This document shows, one piece after another, positions 24,799-32,793 of a stretch of DNA of 53,688 nucleotides; the first letter of the stretch is position 1; each line of letters starts with the position of its first letter. The position numbers and the translations under genes were made by a program. Source of the stretch: an uncultured Dysosmobacter sp. (GTDB lineage Bacteria; Bacillota; Clostridia; Oscillospirales; Oscillospiraceae); assembly GCA_934590165.1 (NCBI GenBank), contig CAKTOO010000019.1:1-53688 (forward strand). The letters run 5' to 3'. The notes beneath the pieces are model-generated. The model did not search any database. It was not told the origin of the DNA and saw only the letters and a program-made list of their open reading frames with translations.

Positions 24799-25627
24799 AG
24801 GTCAGACCCAGGCCGTAGACGCGGTTGGCGTTTTGGAAAAACACCTGTTCCCAGTATTTTTCCGGCACCAGGGCCTGGATAAAGCTAATATATTCCCCCA
24901 GGTTCACGATGGGCCAGTCAGTGCCGAACATCAGGTCATCCCACCGCCCGATGGCGGTGAGCCACGTTTTCAGCAGGGAGACATAGCCCGCCTGTTCCCG
25001 GAAGTAGGTCTCCAGGTCCACCCGGCCCTCCAGAAGGCCGGACAGATCCGCGGCCACGTTTGGGTTTTTCTCCACCACGGCGGCCGCCGCGTCCAGGAAG
25101 GGGTTGCCGAAGTGGCACATGACAAAGCGGGTGTCCGGGTGGTCGGCGGCCACCTCATCCAGCACCAGAGGGTGGCAGTATTTCAGATGTGCCCGGGGAC
25201 CGGCGGAAAGACCCATGTGGACGGCCACGGGTTTGTCATACCGGGCGGCCAGGGCGTAGATGGGTTCATACAGGGGGTCCGTCAGCCAGATGTGATTGTA
25301 GCCGGGATACAGCTTCACGCCGCAGCAGGCGTCCCGTTTCAGATTTTCCTCCGCCAGTTGGGCAAGGTCGCCCGGGGCGGCGGTGCCGTCAGCCGGCAGC
25401 AGGGAGCTGTCCAGACCGATGCAGTAGTGGAACAGGTCAGTTGGATAATTGTGATAGGCGGGGTCCATGCTGCGGTTTCCCATGACCACGCCGTGGACGA
25501 TGTTCAGCGCGCCGTAGACCTGCCGCAGATGGTCCGTGCTGTTGTGGTGGCCCACGGCTGTGGCCATGGCCTCAATCTTGGGACTGTCAGCGGGAAACAG
25601 GTGCAGGTGGGCGTCAATGATCTTCAT
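24797..25627 (-). CDS. Amidohydrolase family 2 metal-dependent hydrolase
   Basis: A 276-residue TIM-barrel protein. The metal-binding DAHLHLF opens the sequence (residues 5-11), GVKLYPGY, VAVHMGL and MCHFGNP supply later strand-end ligands, and MFGTDWP carries the final Asp. Such enzymes hydrolyse or decarboxylate small aromatic or cyclic compounds; I cannot name the substrate. ATG at 25627 follows AAGGAGA. It appears monocistronic. Confidence 0.85.
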   Translation of the reverse strand: MKIIDAHLHLFPADSPKIEAMATAVGHHNSTDHLRQVYGALNIVHGVVMGNRSMDPAYHNYPTDLFHYCIGLDSSLLPADGTAAPGDLAQLAEENLKRDACCGVKLYPGYNHIWLTDPLYEPIYALAARYDKPVAVHMGLSAGPRAHLKYCHPLVLDEVAADHPDTRFVMCHFGNPFLDAAAAVVEKNPNVAADLSGLLEGRVDLETYFREQAGYVSLLKTWLTAIGRWDDLMFGTDWPIVNLGEYISFIQALVPEKYWEQVFFQNANRVYGLGLT

Positions 25628-25750
25628 AAGGCATCTCCTTCGAAACAGTCAGGCGGCAAGCCGCCTTCTTCTGTATTATAGCAGGCTTTCACATGGGTGG
25701 GAAGTGGAGTGTTTTGAAACATGCATCCCGCGATATGCTGAAATAATACA

Positions 25751-25776
25751 ATGCCTGCCGCGTCAGCGGCAGGCAT
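25751..25776 (-). terminator. Terminator-like hairpin after the DUF4830 gene
   Basis: ATGCCTGCCGC/GCGGCAGGCAT with a 4-nt loop, 4 bp past the DUF4830 stop on the minus strand. Confidence 0.6.
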
Positions 25777-25780
25777 CCGG

Positions 25781-26245
25781 TCAGCTTTTGGGAAACGCCA
25801 GCCCTTCCTGGAAGCCGTCGGCACCGGCGCAGAAAATGTCCCCTGCCGCCGGCCGGTCCTCGCAGATATACAGGTTGGCCTGGACGCCTTGGGAACGGCC
25901 GGGATAGTTGGTGACGGTGTAGGTATAGCGGGTCACCTGTTTGCCGCAGCAGGCGGACAGGTCAAAGCCTTGGCTCTTTTGCAGGCCGTTGTATGTGAGG
26001 TAAGGCTCCTCCAGCGTTTCGGGCAGCAGGAATTGCAGCGTCTCCAAAGGCTCCGGCTCCACTTCCCAGCCAAAGGAACACAGGTAGGTCACCCGGTCGG
26101 CGTTGGTGAGCAGCTGGGGCGCGGCGGCAGGCTCCGGCGTCTGGCGCCGGGCGAACAGGCAGATGAGCGCGGCCATGACGAGGCCAAGGGCAATGACAAC
26201 GAGTACGGCCCGTTTTTTGGAAAGCCGGGCGGTCCAAATGAGCAT
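25781..26245 (-). CDS. DUF4830 membrane-anchored protein
   Basis: A 154-residue protein with one N-terminal membrane anchor (AVLVVIALGLVMAALICLF) and an exported domain. The segment RVTYLCSFGWEVEPEPLE, the YNGLQKSQGFDL motif and RYTYTVTNYPG match DUF4830, a clostridial domain of unknown function. ATG at 26245 is chosen because GGAGGG lies 6 bp upstream; ATG at 26251 would sit directly on the site. Its start is 84 bp from that of the divergent pseudouridine synthase gene. Confidence 0.75.
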   Translation of the reverse strand: MLIWTARLSKKRAVLVVIALGLVMAALICLFARRQTPEPAAAPQLLTNADRVTYLCSFGWEVEPEPLETLQFLLPETLEEPYLTYNGLQKSQGFDLSACCGKQVTRYTYTVTNYPGRSQGVQANLYICEDRPAAGDIFCAGADGFQEGLAFPKS

Positions 26246-26329
26246 ATCCATCCCTCCTGCAAATTCCTATTCATTTTTGGACGGGAATATGATAGGATAA
26301 GCAGCGAAATCATGAAAGGGGGGCCTGCC

Positions 26330-27052
26330 ATGGCTCTGCAGCGGCTGGACAAGATCATAGCCTCCACTGGACGGTGGTCCCGGCGGGAGGTAAAAAACCT
26401 GATCCGCCAGGGTCGGGTACTGGTGGACGGCGTCCCCGCCCGGTTGGCGGAGGACAAGGCGGACCCGGAAACAGCGGACATCGCGGTGAATGGGGAATCC
26501 ATCACCTACCGCCGCTATACCTGGGTGATGCTGAACAAGCCCGCCGGCTACCTCTCCGCCACGGAGGACGGTCGTGGGCCCACGGTGCTGGACCTTCTGC
26601 CGCCGGAGCTTCGGAAACAGAAGCTGTTTCCGGTGGGGCGGCTGGATAAGGACACGGAGGGGTTGCTGCTTTTGACCAACGAGGGTGGCCTCGCCCATGA
26701 GCTGCTGTCCCCCCGGCACCATGTGGATAAGGTCTATTACGCCCGGACGGCGGGGCGGCTGACAGAGGAGGACTGCCGGGCCTTTGCATCCGGTATGACT
26801 TTGGATGACGGCCTGGCCTGTCTTCCGGCCGGACTGGAGATCCTCTCCGCCGGGGAGGAGAGCGAGGCCTATGTCACGCTGCGGGAGGGAAAATTTCACC
26901 AGGTGAAGCGGATGCTGGCCCAGCGGGGAAAGCCGGTGGTGTATCTGGAGCGGGTCCGCATGGGCAATCTGCCATTGGACCCGGCACTTGCCAGGGGAGA
27001 ATACCGTTTTTTAACGGCAGAAGAGGTGGGAAATTTACAAAAACCACAATAA
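26330..27052 (+). CDS. RsuA/RluB-family rRNA pseudouridine synthase
   Basis: A 240-residue protein that isomerises a uridine in rRNA. An N-terminal S4 RNA-binding domain (QRLDKIIASTGRWSRREVKNLIRQGRVLVDG) leads to the catalytic domain. The catalytic Asp is in FPVGRLDKDTEGLLLLTN (about residue 104), and EGKFHQVKRMLA is the conserved C-terminal motif. Size and S4 domain fit the RsuA/RluB group; the exact target (16S position 516 or a 23S site) is not settled. ATG at 26330 follows AAAGGGGGG. Confidence 0.92.
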   Translation: MALQRLDKIIASTGRWSRREVKNLIRQGRVLVDGVPARLAEDKADPETADIAVNGESITYRRYTWVMLNKPAGYLSATEDGRGPTVLDLLPPELRKQKLFPVGRLDKDTEGLLLLTNEGGLAHELLSPRHHVDKVYYARTAGRLTEEDCRAFASGMTLDDGLACLPAGLEILSAGEESEAYVTLREGKFHQVKRMLAQRGKPVVYLERVRMGNLPLDPALARGEYRFLTAEEVGNLQKPQ

Positions 27053-27120
27053 GCGCCTGATGAACCTCAAATGTTCAACAAAAAGCAAACGATTTTTTTG
27101 TCGAAAAGAGAAAAAACATC

Positions 27121-27149
27121 TTGCGTTTCGTCAAATTTGCCGATATAAT
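27121..27149 (+). promoter_or_regulatory. Promoter of the CdaR-like regulator
   Basis: TTGCGT, 17-bp spacer, consensus TATAAT, 58 bp before the start at 27208. Confidence 0.75.
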
Positions 27150-27207
27150 GTAGATATTGACAAAATGCACAAAGACTCCCGTGTGATTTTAGGTGAGGAG
27201 GGCAACC

Positions 27208-28299
27208 ATGTCTGGAAGAATTTTTCAAAATGTGGTTTTGCAGTTAAAGGAGAACACGGACCGTACTGTGGGCGTGATCGACGCGGAGGGTATCGTCATT
27301 GCTTGCAGCGAATTGTCCATGATCGGCCAGCGGTGGGCGGAGCATGTGCCCGTGGTGAATAACGCCGCCGGCTCCATGGTCACATCTGATGGAAAGACGT
27401 TCAAGGCGCTCAACGGCTGGGGCAATCAGTTCGATTATGCCGCGTTCGCCTTTGGAGATAACGAGATCAGCAAAACGGTCTGTTCCATGGCTACTGTTGC
27501 CCTGAATGCTGCCAAGTCCTATTATGAGGAGAAGCATGACCGCGGCTCCTTCGTCAAGGACATCATCTCCGACAATATCATGCTAGGAGATATTTATATG
27601 CGGGCCAAGGAGCTGCGGGTCACGGCGGATGTGCCCCGGGGCGTGTTCGTGGTCCGCTCCCTGAAGAAGGGGGAGTCCGTCCCCACGGACGTTATCCAGT
27701 CCCTGTTCCCCGACCGGCAGAACGACTTCGTCCTCAGCGTGGGCGAGGGCGATGTGGTCCTCGTCCGCCAGATGGCGGAGGGCGCCGGCATCAAGGAACT
27801 GAACAAGATCGCCTCCTCCATTGAGGAGACCCTCCGCTCCGGCAGCGAGTCCACCGTGGTGGTGGGCATCGGTACCGTGGCCACCCATCTGCGGGACCTG
27901 GCCAAGAGCTATAAAGAAGCCAACATCGCCATCGAGGTGGGCAAGGTCTTCGACACGGAGAAGTATGTTATCAACTATGAGAATCTGGGCATTGGGCGCC
28001 TCATCTATCAGCTGCCCACCACGCTGTGTGAGATGTTCCTTCAGGAGGTCTTCAAGAAAAATCCCATCGACGCCCTGGACAAGGAGACCCTGTTCACCAT
28101 TCATAAGTTCTTTGAGAACAATTTGAACGTCTCTGAGACGGCGAGAAAGCTCTTTGTCCACCGCAACACCCTGGTGTATCGGCTGGAGAAGATTAAGAAG
28201 CTCACCGGCCTGGACCTGCGGGAGTTTGACGACGCCATTACCTTCAAGGTGGCCCTCATGGTCAAGAAGTATCTGACCAGCCGGGGCATCGACTCCTGA
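27208..28299 (+). CDS. CdaR/PucR-type transcriptional regulator
   Basis: A 363-residue regulator. The N-terminal third (FQNVVLQLKENTDRTVGVID...GIVIACSE) resembles a sugar-diacid-recognition/PAS-like sensor. The C-terminal PucR helix-turn-helix is clear: FFENNLNVSETARKLFVHRNTLVYRLEKI (about 305-333). It should bind a small ligand and control nearby or distant genes. ATG at 27208 follows GAGGAGGG. Neighbours do not reveal a target; the gene is monocistronic with its own terminator. Confidence 0.85.
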   Translation: MSGRIFQNVVLQLKENTDRTVGVIDAEGIVIACSELSMIGQRWAEHVPVVNNAAGSMVTSDGKTFKALNGWGNQFDYAAFAFGDNEISKTVCSMATVALNAAKSYYEEKHDRGSFVKDIISDNIMLGDIYMRAKELRVTADVPRGVFVVRSLKKGESVPTDVIQSLFPDRQNDFVLSVGEGDVVLVRQMAEGAGIKELNKIASSIEETLRSGSESTVVVGIGTVATHLRDLAKSYKEANIAIEVGKVFDTEKYVINYENLGIGRLIYQLPTTLCEMFLQEVFKKNPIDALDKETLFTIHKFFENNLNVSETARKLFVHRNTLVYRLEKIKKLTGLDLREFDDAITFKVALMVKKYLTSRGIDS

Positions 28300-28317
28300 A
28301 CTGTATCATAAAAATGC

Positions 28318-28351
28318 CGCCCCGGCTGGATCTCCAGTCGGGGCGTTTTTT
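28318..28351 (+). terminator. Terminator after the CdaR-like regulator
   Basis: CGCCCCGgCTGGA pairs with TCCAGtCGGGGCG and is followed by T6. Confidence 0.9.
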
Positions 28352-28418
28352 GACTTGGCGTTTTCCCGCCTGATGTGCGCCTGAAGCGAAAATAGTTTTA
28401 AATAATTATACATAGATA

Positions 28419-28447
28419 TTGCACAGCAGCAAAAAACCGTATATAAT
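28419..28447 (+). promoter_or_regulatory. ftsEX operon promoter
   Basis: TTGCAC, 17-bp spacer, consensus TATAAT, giving a leader of about 90 nt before ftsE. Confidence 0.78.
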
Positions 28448-28475
28448 GTAACTTATTCAAGAATTATGTCGACCT

Positions 28476-28510
28476 GCCCGCAGCGTGGGGAAACCTCTGT
28501 GGGAGCGGGC
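28476..28510 (+). other. Hairpin in the ftsE leader
   Basis: GCCCGC (28476-28481) pairs with GCGGGC (28505-28510), with an inner GGGG/CCTC pairing. It has no U-tract. It may stabilise the leader or affect translation; function unknown. Confidence 0.4.
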
Positions 28511-28546
28511 CGTCTGAACTGATATCAAGACCTGCGAGGTGCCCAA

Positions 28547-29239
28547 ATGATACGATTAAAAGATGTGGAGATGGAGTACGACAACGGGACCAAGGCCATT
28601 CGGGGGATCTCCCTCACCATTGAGGACGGAGAGTTCATCTTTCTGGTGGGTCCCTCCGGCTCCGGCAAATCCACCATCATCAAGCTGCTGACCGGCGAGG
28701 TGGAGCCCTGCGCCGGCCGCATCATGATCAACGGCTTTTCCGTCAGCAATATTTCCGACAGGCAGATCCCTTTGATGCGCCGGACCCTGGGCGTCATTTT
28801 TCAGGACTTCCGCCTTATTGAGAAAAAGACTGTGTATGACAATCTGGCGTTTGTTATGCGAGCCGTGGGTGCCAGCCCCAAGCAGATCCGGGAGCGCATC
28901 CCCTACGTATTGAACCTGGTGGGCCTGGAGAATAAGGCCAGCAGCTATCCAACGGAGCTCTCCGGCGGCGAACAGCAGCGGGTGGCCATTGCCCGGGCCT
29001 TGGTGAACAATCCGGACACCATCATCGCCGACGAGCCCACTGGCAACCTGGACCCGGAGCGGTCTTTGGAGCTGATGGGACTTTTGGTGAAGATCAATGA
29101 ACTGGGTACCACCGTCGTGGTGGTGACTCATGAAAAGGACCTGGTGGATCATTTCGGCAAACGGGTCATCACCATCGACTCCGGCCACGTCATCAACGAC
29201 AGTGTGGGCGGCTATGTGGGAGGACATATCCATGGCTAA
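28547..29239 (+). CDS. ftsE: Cell division ATP-binding protein FtsE
   Basis: A 230-residue ABC ATPase that partners FtsX at the division site and drives a cell-wall hydrolase. Walker A is GPSGSGKST (about 35-43), the signature is LSGGEQQR, and Walker B is TIIADEPTGNLD, the extended form typical of FtsE/LolD. The FtsE-like Q-loop IFQDFRLIEKKTVYDN is present. ATG at 28547 follows GCGAGGTG. It overlaps ftsX by 8 bp. Confidence 0.95.
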   Translation: MIRLKDVEMEYDNGTKAIRGISLTIEDGEFIFLVGPSGSGKSTIIKLLTGEVEPCAGRIMINGFSVSNISDRQIPLMRRTLGVIFQDFRLIEKKTVYDNLAFVMRAVGASPKQIRERIPYVLNLVGLENKASSYPTELSGGEQQRVAIARALVNNPDTIIADEPTGNLDPERSLELMGLLVKINELGTTVVVVTHEKDLVDHFGKRVITIDSGHVINDSVGGYVGGHIHG

Positions 29240-30119
29240 GCACGATTTCCAATACTTTGCCCATGAGGGCCTTTCCAACATGTTCAGCCATGGCTTCATG
29301 TCCTTCGCAGCCATCGGTATCACGGTGGCGTGCCTGCTCATCATGGGCACCTTTACCCTGGTGGCGGTGAACGCCAACCAGCTGCTGCGGGACCTGGAGC
29401 AGGAAAACGAGATCCTGGCTTACGTGGATGACAGCTATGATGAGACCCAGGCCAGGGCTCTGCAAAAAAAGCTCCAGAGCATCCCCAACGTAGCCTCCGC
29501 CACCTTCATCAGCAAGCAGGAGGCCATGGAGGAGTTCAAGGCACAGTACCCGGACGAGGCTCTATTTCAGGACCTGGACCCGGAGATCCTCCGGGACCGC
29601 TACGCCATCAAGATCGCGGACCTGCGGCAGCAAAAGCAGACTGTGGAGCAGGTGAAGGCGGTGGAGGGCGTTGCCAAGGTCAACGCCTATGAGGAGATCG
29701 CCGGCGGCTTTATCACCGTGCGGAACGTAGCCACCGTGGTGTGTGTAGCCCTCATCGCCATTTTGTTCGTGGTGTCCGTGTTCATTATCTCCAACACCAT
29801 CAAGCTCACCACCTTTGACCGGAGGGAGGAGATCGCCATCATGCGTATGGTGGGTGCCACCAACGGCTTTATCCGCTGGCCCTTTGTGTATGAGGGGTTC
29901 CTGTTCGGTATTCTGGGTGCGGCGGTGGCGTTCCTGCTCCAGTGGGGACTGTACGAGGCCGTGGCCCAGGGGGTTGCCAATAATGATACCCTACAGCTGA
30001 TCAGCATCATTCCCTTTACGGAGATGTGGGTGCCGGTGGCTGTCTCCTTCGCGGCGGCGGGCATTATCATCGGTGTGGGCGGCAGCTTGTCCGCCATCCG
30101 CAAGTTCCTGCAGGTGTGA
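29232..30119 (+). CDS. ftsX: Cell division protein FtsX
   Basis: A 295-residue membrane partner of FtsE. Four membrane segments are visible: about 25-45, 170-195, 220-245 and 265-285. A large outer loop between the first two has the FtsX-like NEILAYVDDSYDE and LDPEILRDRYAIKI. The MRMVGATNGFIRWPF coupling region follows the second segment. ATG at 29232 follows GGAGGAC. The outer loop probably contacts the M23 protein encoded next. Confidence 0.94.
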   Translation: MAKHDFQYFAHEGLSNMFSHGFMSFAAIGITVACLLIMGTFTLVAVNANQLLRDLEQENEILAYVDDSYDETQARALQKKLQSIPNVASATFISKQEAMEEFKAQYPDEALFQDLDPEILRDRYAIKIADLRQQKQTVEQVKAVEGVAKVNAYEEIAGGFITVRNVATVVCVALIAILFVVSVFIISNTIKLTTFDRREEIAIMRMVGATNGFIRWPFVYEGFLFGILGAAVAFLLQWGLYEAVAQGVANNDTLQLISIIPFTEMWVPVAVSFAAAGIIIGVGGSLSAIRKFLQV

Positions 30120-30139
30120 CGGGAGAAAGGGAGGTCCAC

Positions 30140-31351
30140 GTGAAGACCATGAAAAAGATCGCTCGTCTCCTGACGGCGTTTCTGCTGGCCCTGACATTGA
30201 CGGCGGCGGAGCTGTCCCCGGCCCTGGCCGTGAGCCAGGCGGACATCGACGCGCTGAAAAACGATGCCGCCGGCCTCACCAGCCAACGAAAGGAGCTGGA
30301 GAGCAAGCTCAGCGCCCTGAAGGACGACAAGAGCCAGGCCATGGCCAAAAAGAAGCTGTTGGACGAAAAGGTCGCCAACACCGCGGCCCAGATCAAAAAT
30401 GTGGAGGCTCAGATCGCCGACTATACCGCCCTCATCGCCCAGACGGAGGCGGAGCTGCTGGACGCCCAGCAGCGGGAGGAGGCCCAGTACGAGCTGTTCT
30501 GCTCCCGGGTCCGGGCCATGGAGGAGCGGGGCAAGGTGTCCTATTGGTCCGTGCTGTTCAAGGCGGGGAGTTTCACCGATCTGCTGGGCCGGCTGGACAT
30601 TATCAATGAGATCATGGACGCGGACCAGGCGGTCATCGACCAGCTGCAAGCCCTGCAGGTGGAGATCGAGGAGAAGAAGACCTCTTTGGAGTCCAGTAAG
30701 GCGGAATCTGAGGCGGCCAAGGCGGACCTGGTGGTCAAGAAGGCGGAGCTGGACAGCCAGCGCCAGGAGGCCAACGCCCTTATCCAGTCGTTGGCTGCCA
30801 ATGAGAATGAGACAGAGGCGGCCATTGACGGTCTGGAGGAGGAAGAAGCTGCCATCCAGGCCATGATCATCAAAAAATCCAAGGAGCTGGCGGCCCAGCA
30901 GGCGGCGCAGAGCGGAAACCAAACGGCTTCCAACGCGGCTCTGGGCGGCTATATCTGGCCGGTGAGCAGCCATTACATCACGTCCACCTTCGGCGGCCGG
31001 GCGTCCCCCGGCGGCATCGGCTCCACCAACCACAAGGGCATCGACATCGGCCGGGTGGGCTATACCACGGAGATCCACGCCGCCAAGGCGGGCACGGTCA
31101 TCGTATCCCAGTACTCCAGCTCCTACGGCAACTACGTGGTGGTGAGCCACGGCAGCGGAAATACCACCCTGTACGCCCATATGAGCAGCCGGAAGGTCAG
31201 TGCTGGAGATTATGTAAATCAAGGGGACGTTTTGGGTATCACCGGCTCCACCGGCAACTCCACAGGCCCCCATCTCCATTTTGAGATCTCGGAAAACGGC
31301 GTCCGCATCAATCCCCTGACTTATCTGACCGGCTATACATTGGCCGGATAA
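30140..31351 (+). CDS. M23 peptidase with coiled coil, EnvC/PcsB-like
   Basis: A 403-residue exported protein with a signal peptide (ending near ALAVSQA, about 30). A long coiled coil (about 33-260, rich in KELESKL, AQIKNVEAQI) precedes a C-terminal LytM/M23 domain. Zinc motifs are NHKGIDIG (first His, Asp) and GPHLHFEI (H-x-H). FtsEX-linked hydrolases such as EnvC, PcsB and CwlO share this coiled-coil architecture, so FtsEX probably controls this enzyme or activator. GTG at 30140 follows AAAGGGAGG; ATG at 30149 is an alternative. Confidence 0.92.
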   Translation: MKTMKKIARLLTAFLLALTLTAAELSPALAVSQADIDALKNDAAGLTSQRKELESKLSALKDDKSQAMAKKKLLDEKVANTAAQIKNVEAQIADYTALIAQTEAELLDAQQREEAQYELFCSRVRAMEERGKVSYWSVLFKAGSFTDLLGRLDIINEIMDADQAVIDQLQALQVEIEEKKTSLESSKAESEAAKADLVVKKAELDSQRQEANALIQSLAANENETEAAIDGLEEEEAAIQAMIIKKSKELAAQQAAQSGNQTASNAALGGYIWPVSSHYITSTFGGRASPGGIGSTNHKGIDIGRVGYTTEIHAAKAGTVIVSQYSSSYGNYVVVSHGSGNTTLYAHMSSRKVSAGDYVNQGDVLGITGSTGNSTGPHLHFEISENGVRINPLTYLTGYTLAG

Positions 31352-31358
31352 GCGACAT

Positions 31359-31402
31359 AAAACCGCCTCCCGCTCCATACCATGGAGCGGGAGGCGGTTT
31401 TG
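31359..31402 (+). terminator. Terminator after the M23 gene
   Basis: AAAACCGCCTCCCGCTCCA pairs perfectly with TGGAGCGGGAGGCGGTTTT. Its 3' arm contains the GGGAGGCGG that serves as ribosome-binding site of the next gene. Confidence 0.88.
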
Positions 31403-31404
31403 CG

Positions 31405-32154
31405 ATGATGGGAATGTTATTGTGGAAAAGCCCGGAGGCGGGCAAACGGGAAAAGCGGATGGCGCTGACGGAGCGCAGCGTGCTGCATATGCGCTTTGCC
31501 TGCGTGGAGGTGGTCCGTGGGCCGAAAACGCCGTCGGCGGTGCTGCGCCGGCGGGCGGCGTCCGCGGCGAAAAAACTGCACCGGGCAGGCGTGACCCGGG
31601 CGGTGCTGCCGCCGGATTTCCCCTTTTCGGCGGAGCTGGAAAAATACGGCGTGCGCCCGGTCTCCACCCTGCCGCTGCGCCGGGCCCTGGCGGCGGAGAC
31701 CGTGGGCTGGCGCCTGGAGCGGCTGGGCTTGACTGCCGGCGCCCGGGTGGCGGTGGTGGGAGAGCAGCTGACGGGAGAACTGGTGCGGACGGTGACGGAG
31801 CTTTGCCTGCGCTGCCGCTACGTGCTGCTGGACCTGCCCTACGGCGGCGAGGAATTGAGCCGCCAACTGCGGCGGGAATACGGCGTGTCGCTGCTGCTGG
31901 GTCCGTCCAAGGAACAGCTGGAGGGGGCGGAGGCCCTGGTGCTGTTCGGGGAGCGGCAGGACCTGAGCAGGAAAAATCCTGTGGTGCTGGCACTGTATGA
32001 AGGGGGCGGAGACGCTTTGCCGCCGCTGGTGCTGCCGCCGGCCATGGAGGAGCGGCTCCCTACCGGCTGCGACCGTCCGCAGCTGCTTTCCGCCCTGCGG
32101 GAGGCGGGGACCCTGCGGCCGGGACAAATCAGCCTTGGAACGTCAAAGGGGTAA
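31405..32154 (+). CDS. Hypothetical Arg-rich protein
   Basis: A 249-residue protein I cannot assign. The N-terminal third is basic (SAVLRRRAASAAKKLHRAG). The centre has a Rossmann-like strand-loop-helix: GARVAVVGEQLTGELVRTV, followed by CRYVLLDLPYGGEEL. The C-terminal part has EALVLFGE and a short PPLVLPPAMEE. No membrane segment is seen. It starts at ATG 31405, whose only visible SD (GGGAGGCGG) is inside the preceding terminator stem. Codon bias matches the genome, so it is probably real. Confidence 0.7.
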   Translation: MMGMLLWKSPEAGKREKRMALTERSVLHMRFACVEVVRGPKTPSAVLRRRAASAAKKLHRAGVTRAVLPPDFPFSAELEKYGVRPVSTLPLRRALAAETVGWRLERLGLTAGARVAVVGEQLTGELVRTVTELCLRCRYVLLDLPYGGEELSRQLRREYGVSLLLGPSKEQLEGAEALVLFGERQDLSRKNPVVLALYEGGGDALPPLVLPPAMEERLPTGCDRPQLLSALREAGTLRPGQISLGTSKG

Positions 32155-32212
32155 AAAGCGGGAAAGCAGGCGTATTTTCGGCGAAATCCTGTCCTGACAC
32201 ATGGGGTTTTGC

Positions 32213-32241
32213 TTGACATTCCATTTGCCAACCTCTATAAT
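32213..32241 (+). promoter_or_regulatory. Consensus promoter of greA-lysS
   Basis: TTGACA, 17-bp spacer, TATAAT: both hexamers match the sigma-A consensus exactly. Confidence 0.92.
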
Positions 32242-32258
32242 ATTACCCTGGTATATTC

Positions 32259-32280
32259 AGGGGCGGAAAAGTCCGCCCCT
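32259..32280 (+). other. Hairpin at the start of the greA leader
   Basis: AGGGGCGGA/TCCGCCCCT with AAAG loop begins about 10 nt after the expected transcription start. It has no U-tract. It may protect the 5' end or act as a conditional pause or stop. Confidence 0.55.
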
Positions 32281-32309
32281 ATCAAAAGATAGGAAAGGAC
32301 AATGCGCAC

Positions 32310-32783
32310 ATGGAAAAAGAATACAAAATGAGTGCAGCCCGCGCCCAGGAACTGCAGGAAGAACTGAACTATTTGAAGACCACCCGCTCCGACGAGGTGG
32401 CCGAGCAGATCAAGGTGGCCCGGGGCTTCGGCGACCTGTCTGAGAACAGCGAGTATGACGAGGCCAAAAACGAGCAGGGCAAGCTGTACTCCCGCATTGC
32501 CGAGCTGGAGGAGATTTTGCAGCACGTGGTCATCGTGGACGAGAGCAACGCTCCCACCAACGTGGTCACCATCGGCTGCAAGGTGACAGTGGTGGACGCC
32601 AGCGGCAAGGAGCTGCCCGCCTACAAGATCGTGGGTTCTCAGGAGGCTGACCCCATGCACGGCATCATTTCCGAGGAGTCCCCCTTCGGCAAGGCTCTCG
32701 TTGGCGCCAAGGAAGGGGACACCGTTACGGTGGAGGCTCCCCGGGGCGCCATCAACTACACGGTGCGCAAGATCGAGCGGTAA
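32310..32783 (+). CDS. greA: Transcription elongation factor GreA
   Basis: A 157-residue factor that rescues backtracked RNA polymerase by stimulating RNA cleavage in its secondary channel. The N-terminal coiled coil has the acidic tip GDLSENSEYDEAKNEQ (Asp/Glu about 42-45), and the C-terminal domain has SPFGKALVGAKEGD. Length is normal. ATG at 32310 is 10 bp after AAAGGA. First gene of the greA-lysS operon. Confidence 0.96.
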   Translation: MEKEYKMSAARAQELQEELNYLKTTRSDEVAEQIKVARGFGDLSENSEYDEAKNEQGKLYSRIAELEEILQHVVIVDESNAPTNVVTIGCKVTVVDASGKELPAYKIVGSQEADPMHGIISEESPFGKALVGAKEGDTVTVEAPRGAINYTVRKIER

Positions 32784-32793
32784 GGAGAAGAAC

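Noticed and set aside
29687..31993. 768-codon minus-strand frame opposite ftsX and the M23 gene
   Set aside because: Low-complexity Pro/Ala/Gly composition; antisense to well-supported genes.
32155..32309. T-box leader before lysS
   Set aside because: No T-box sequence or specifier loop; only a simple hairpin follows the promoter.
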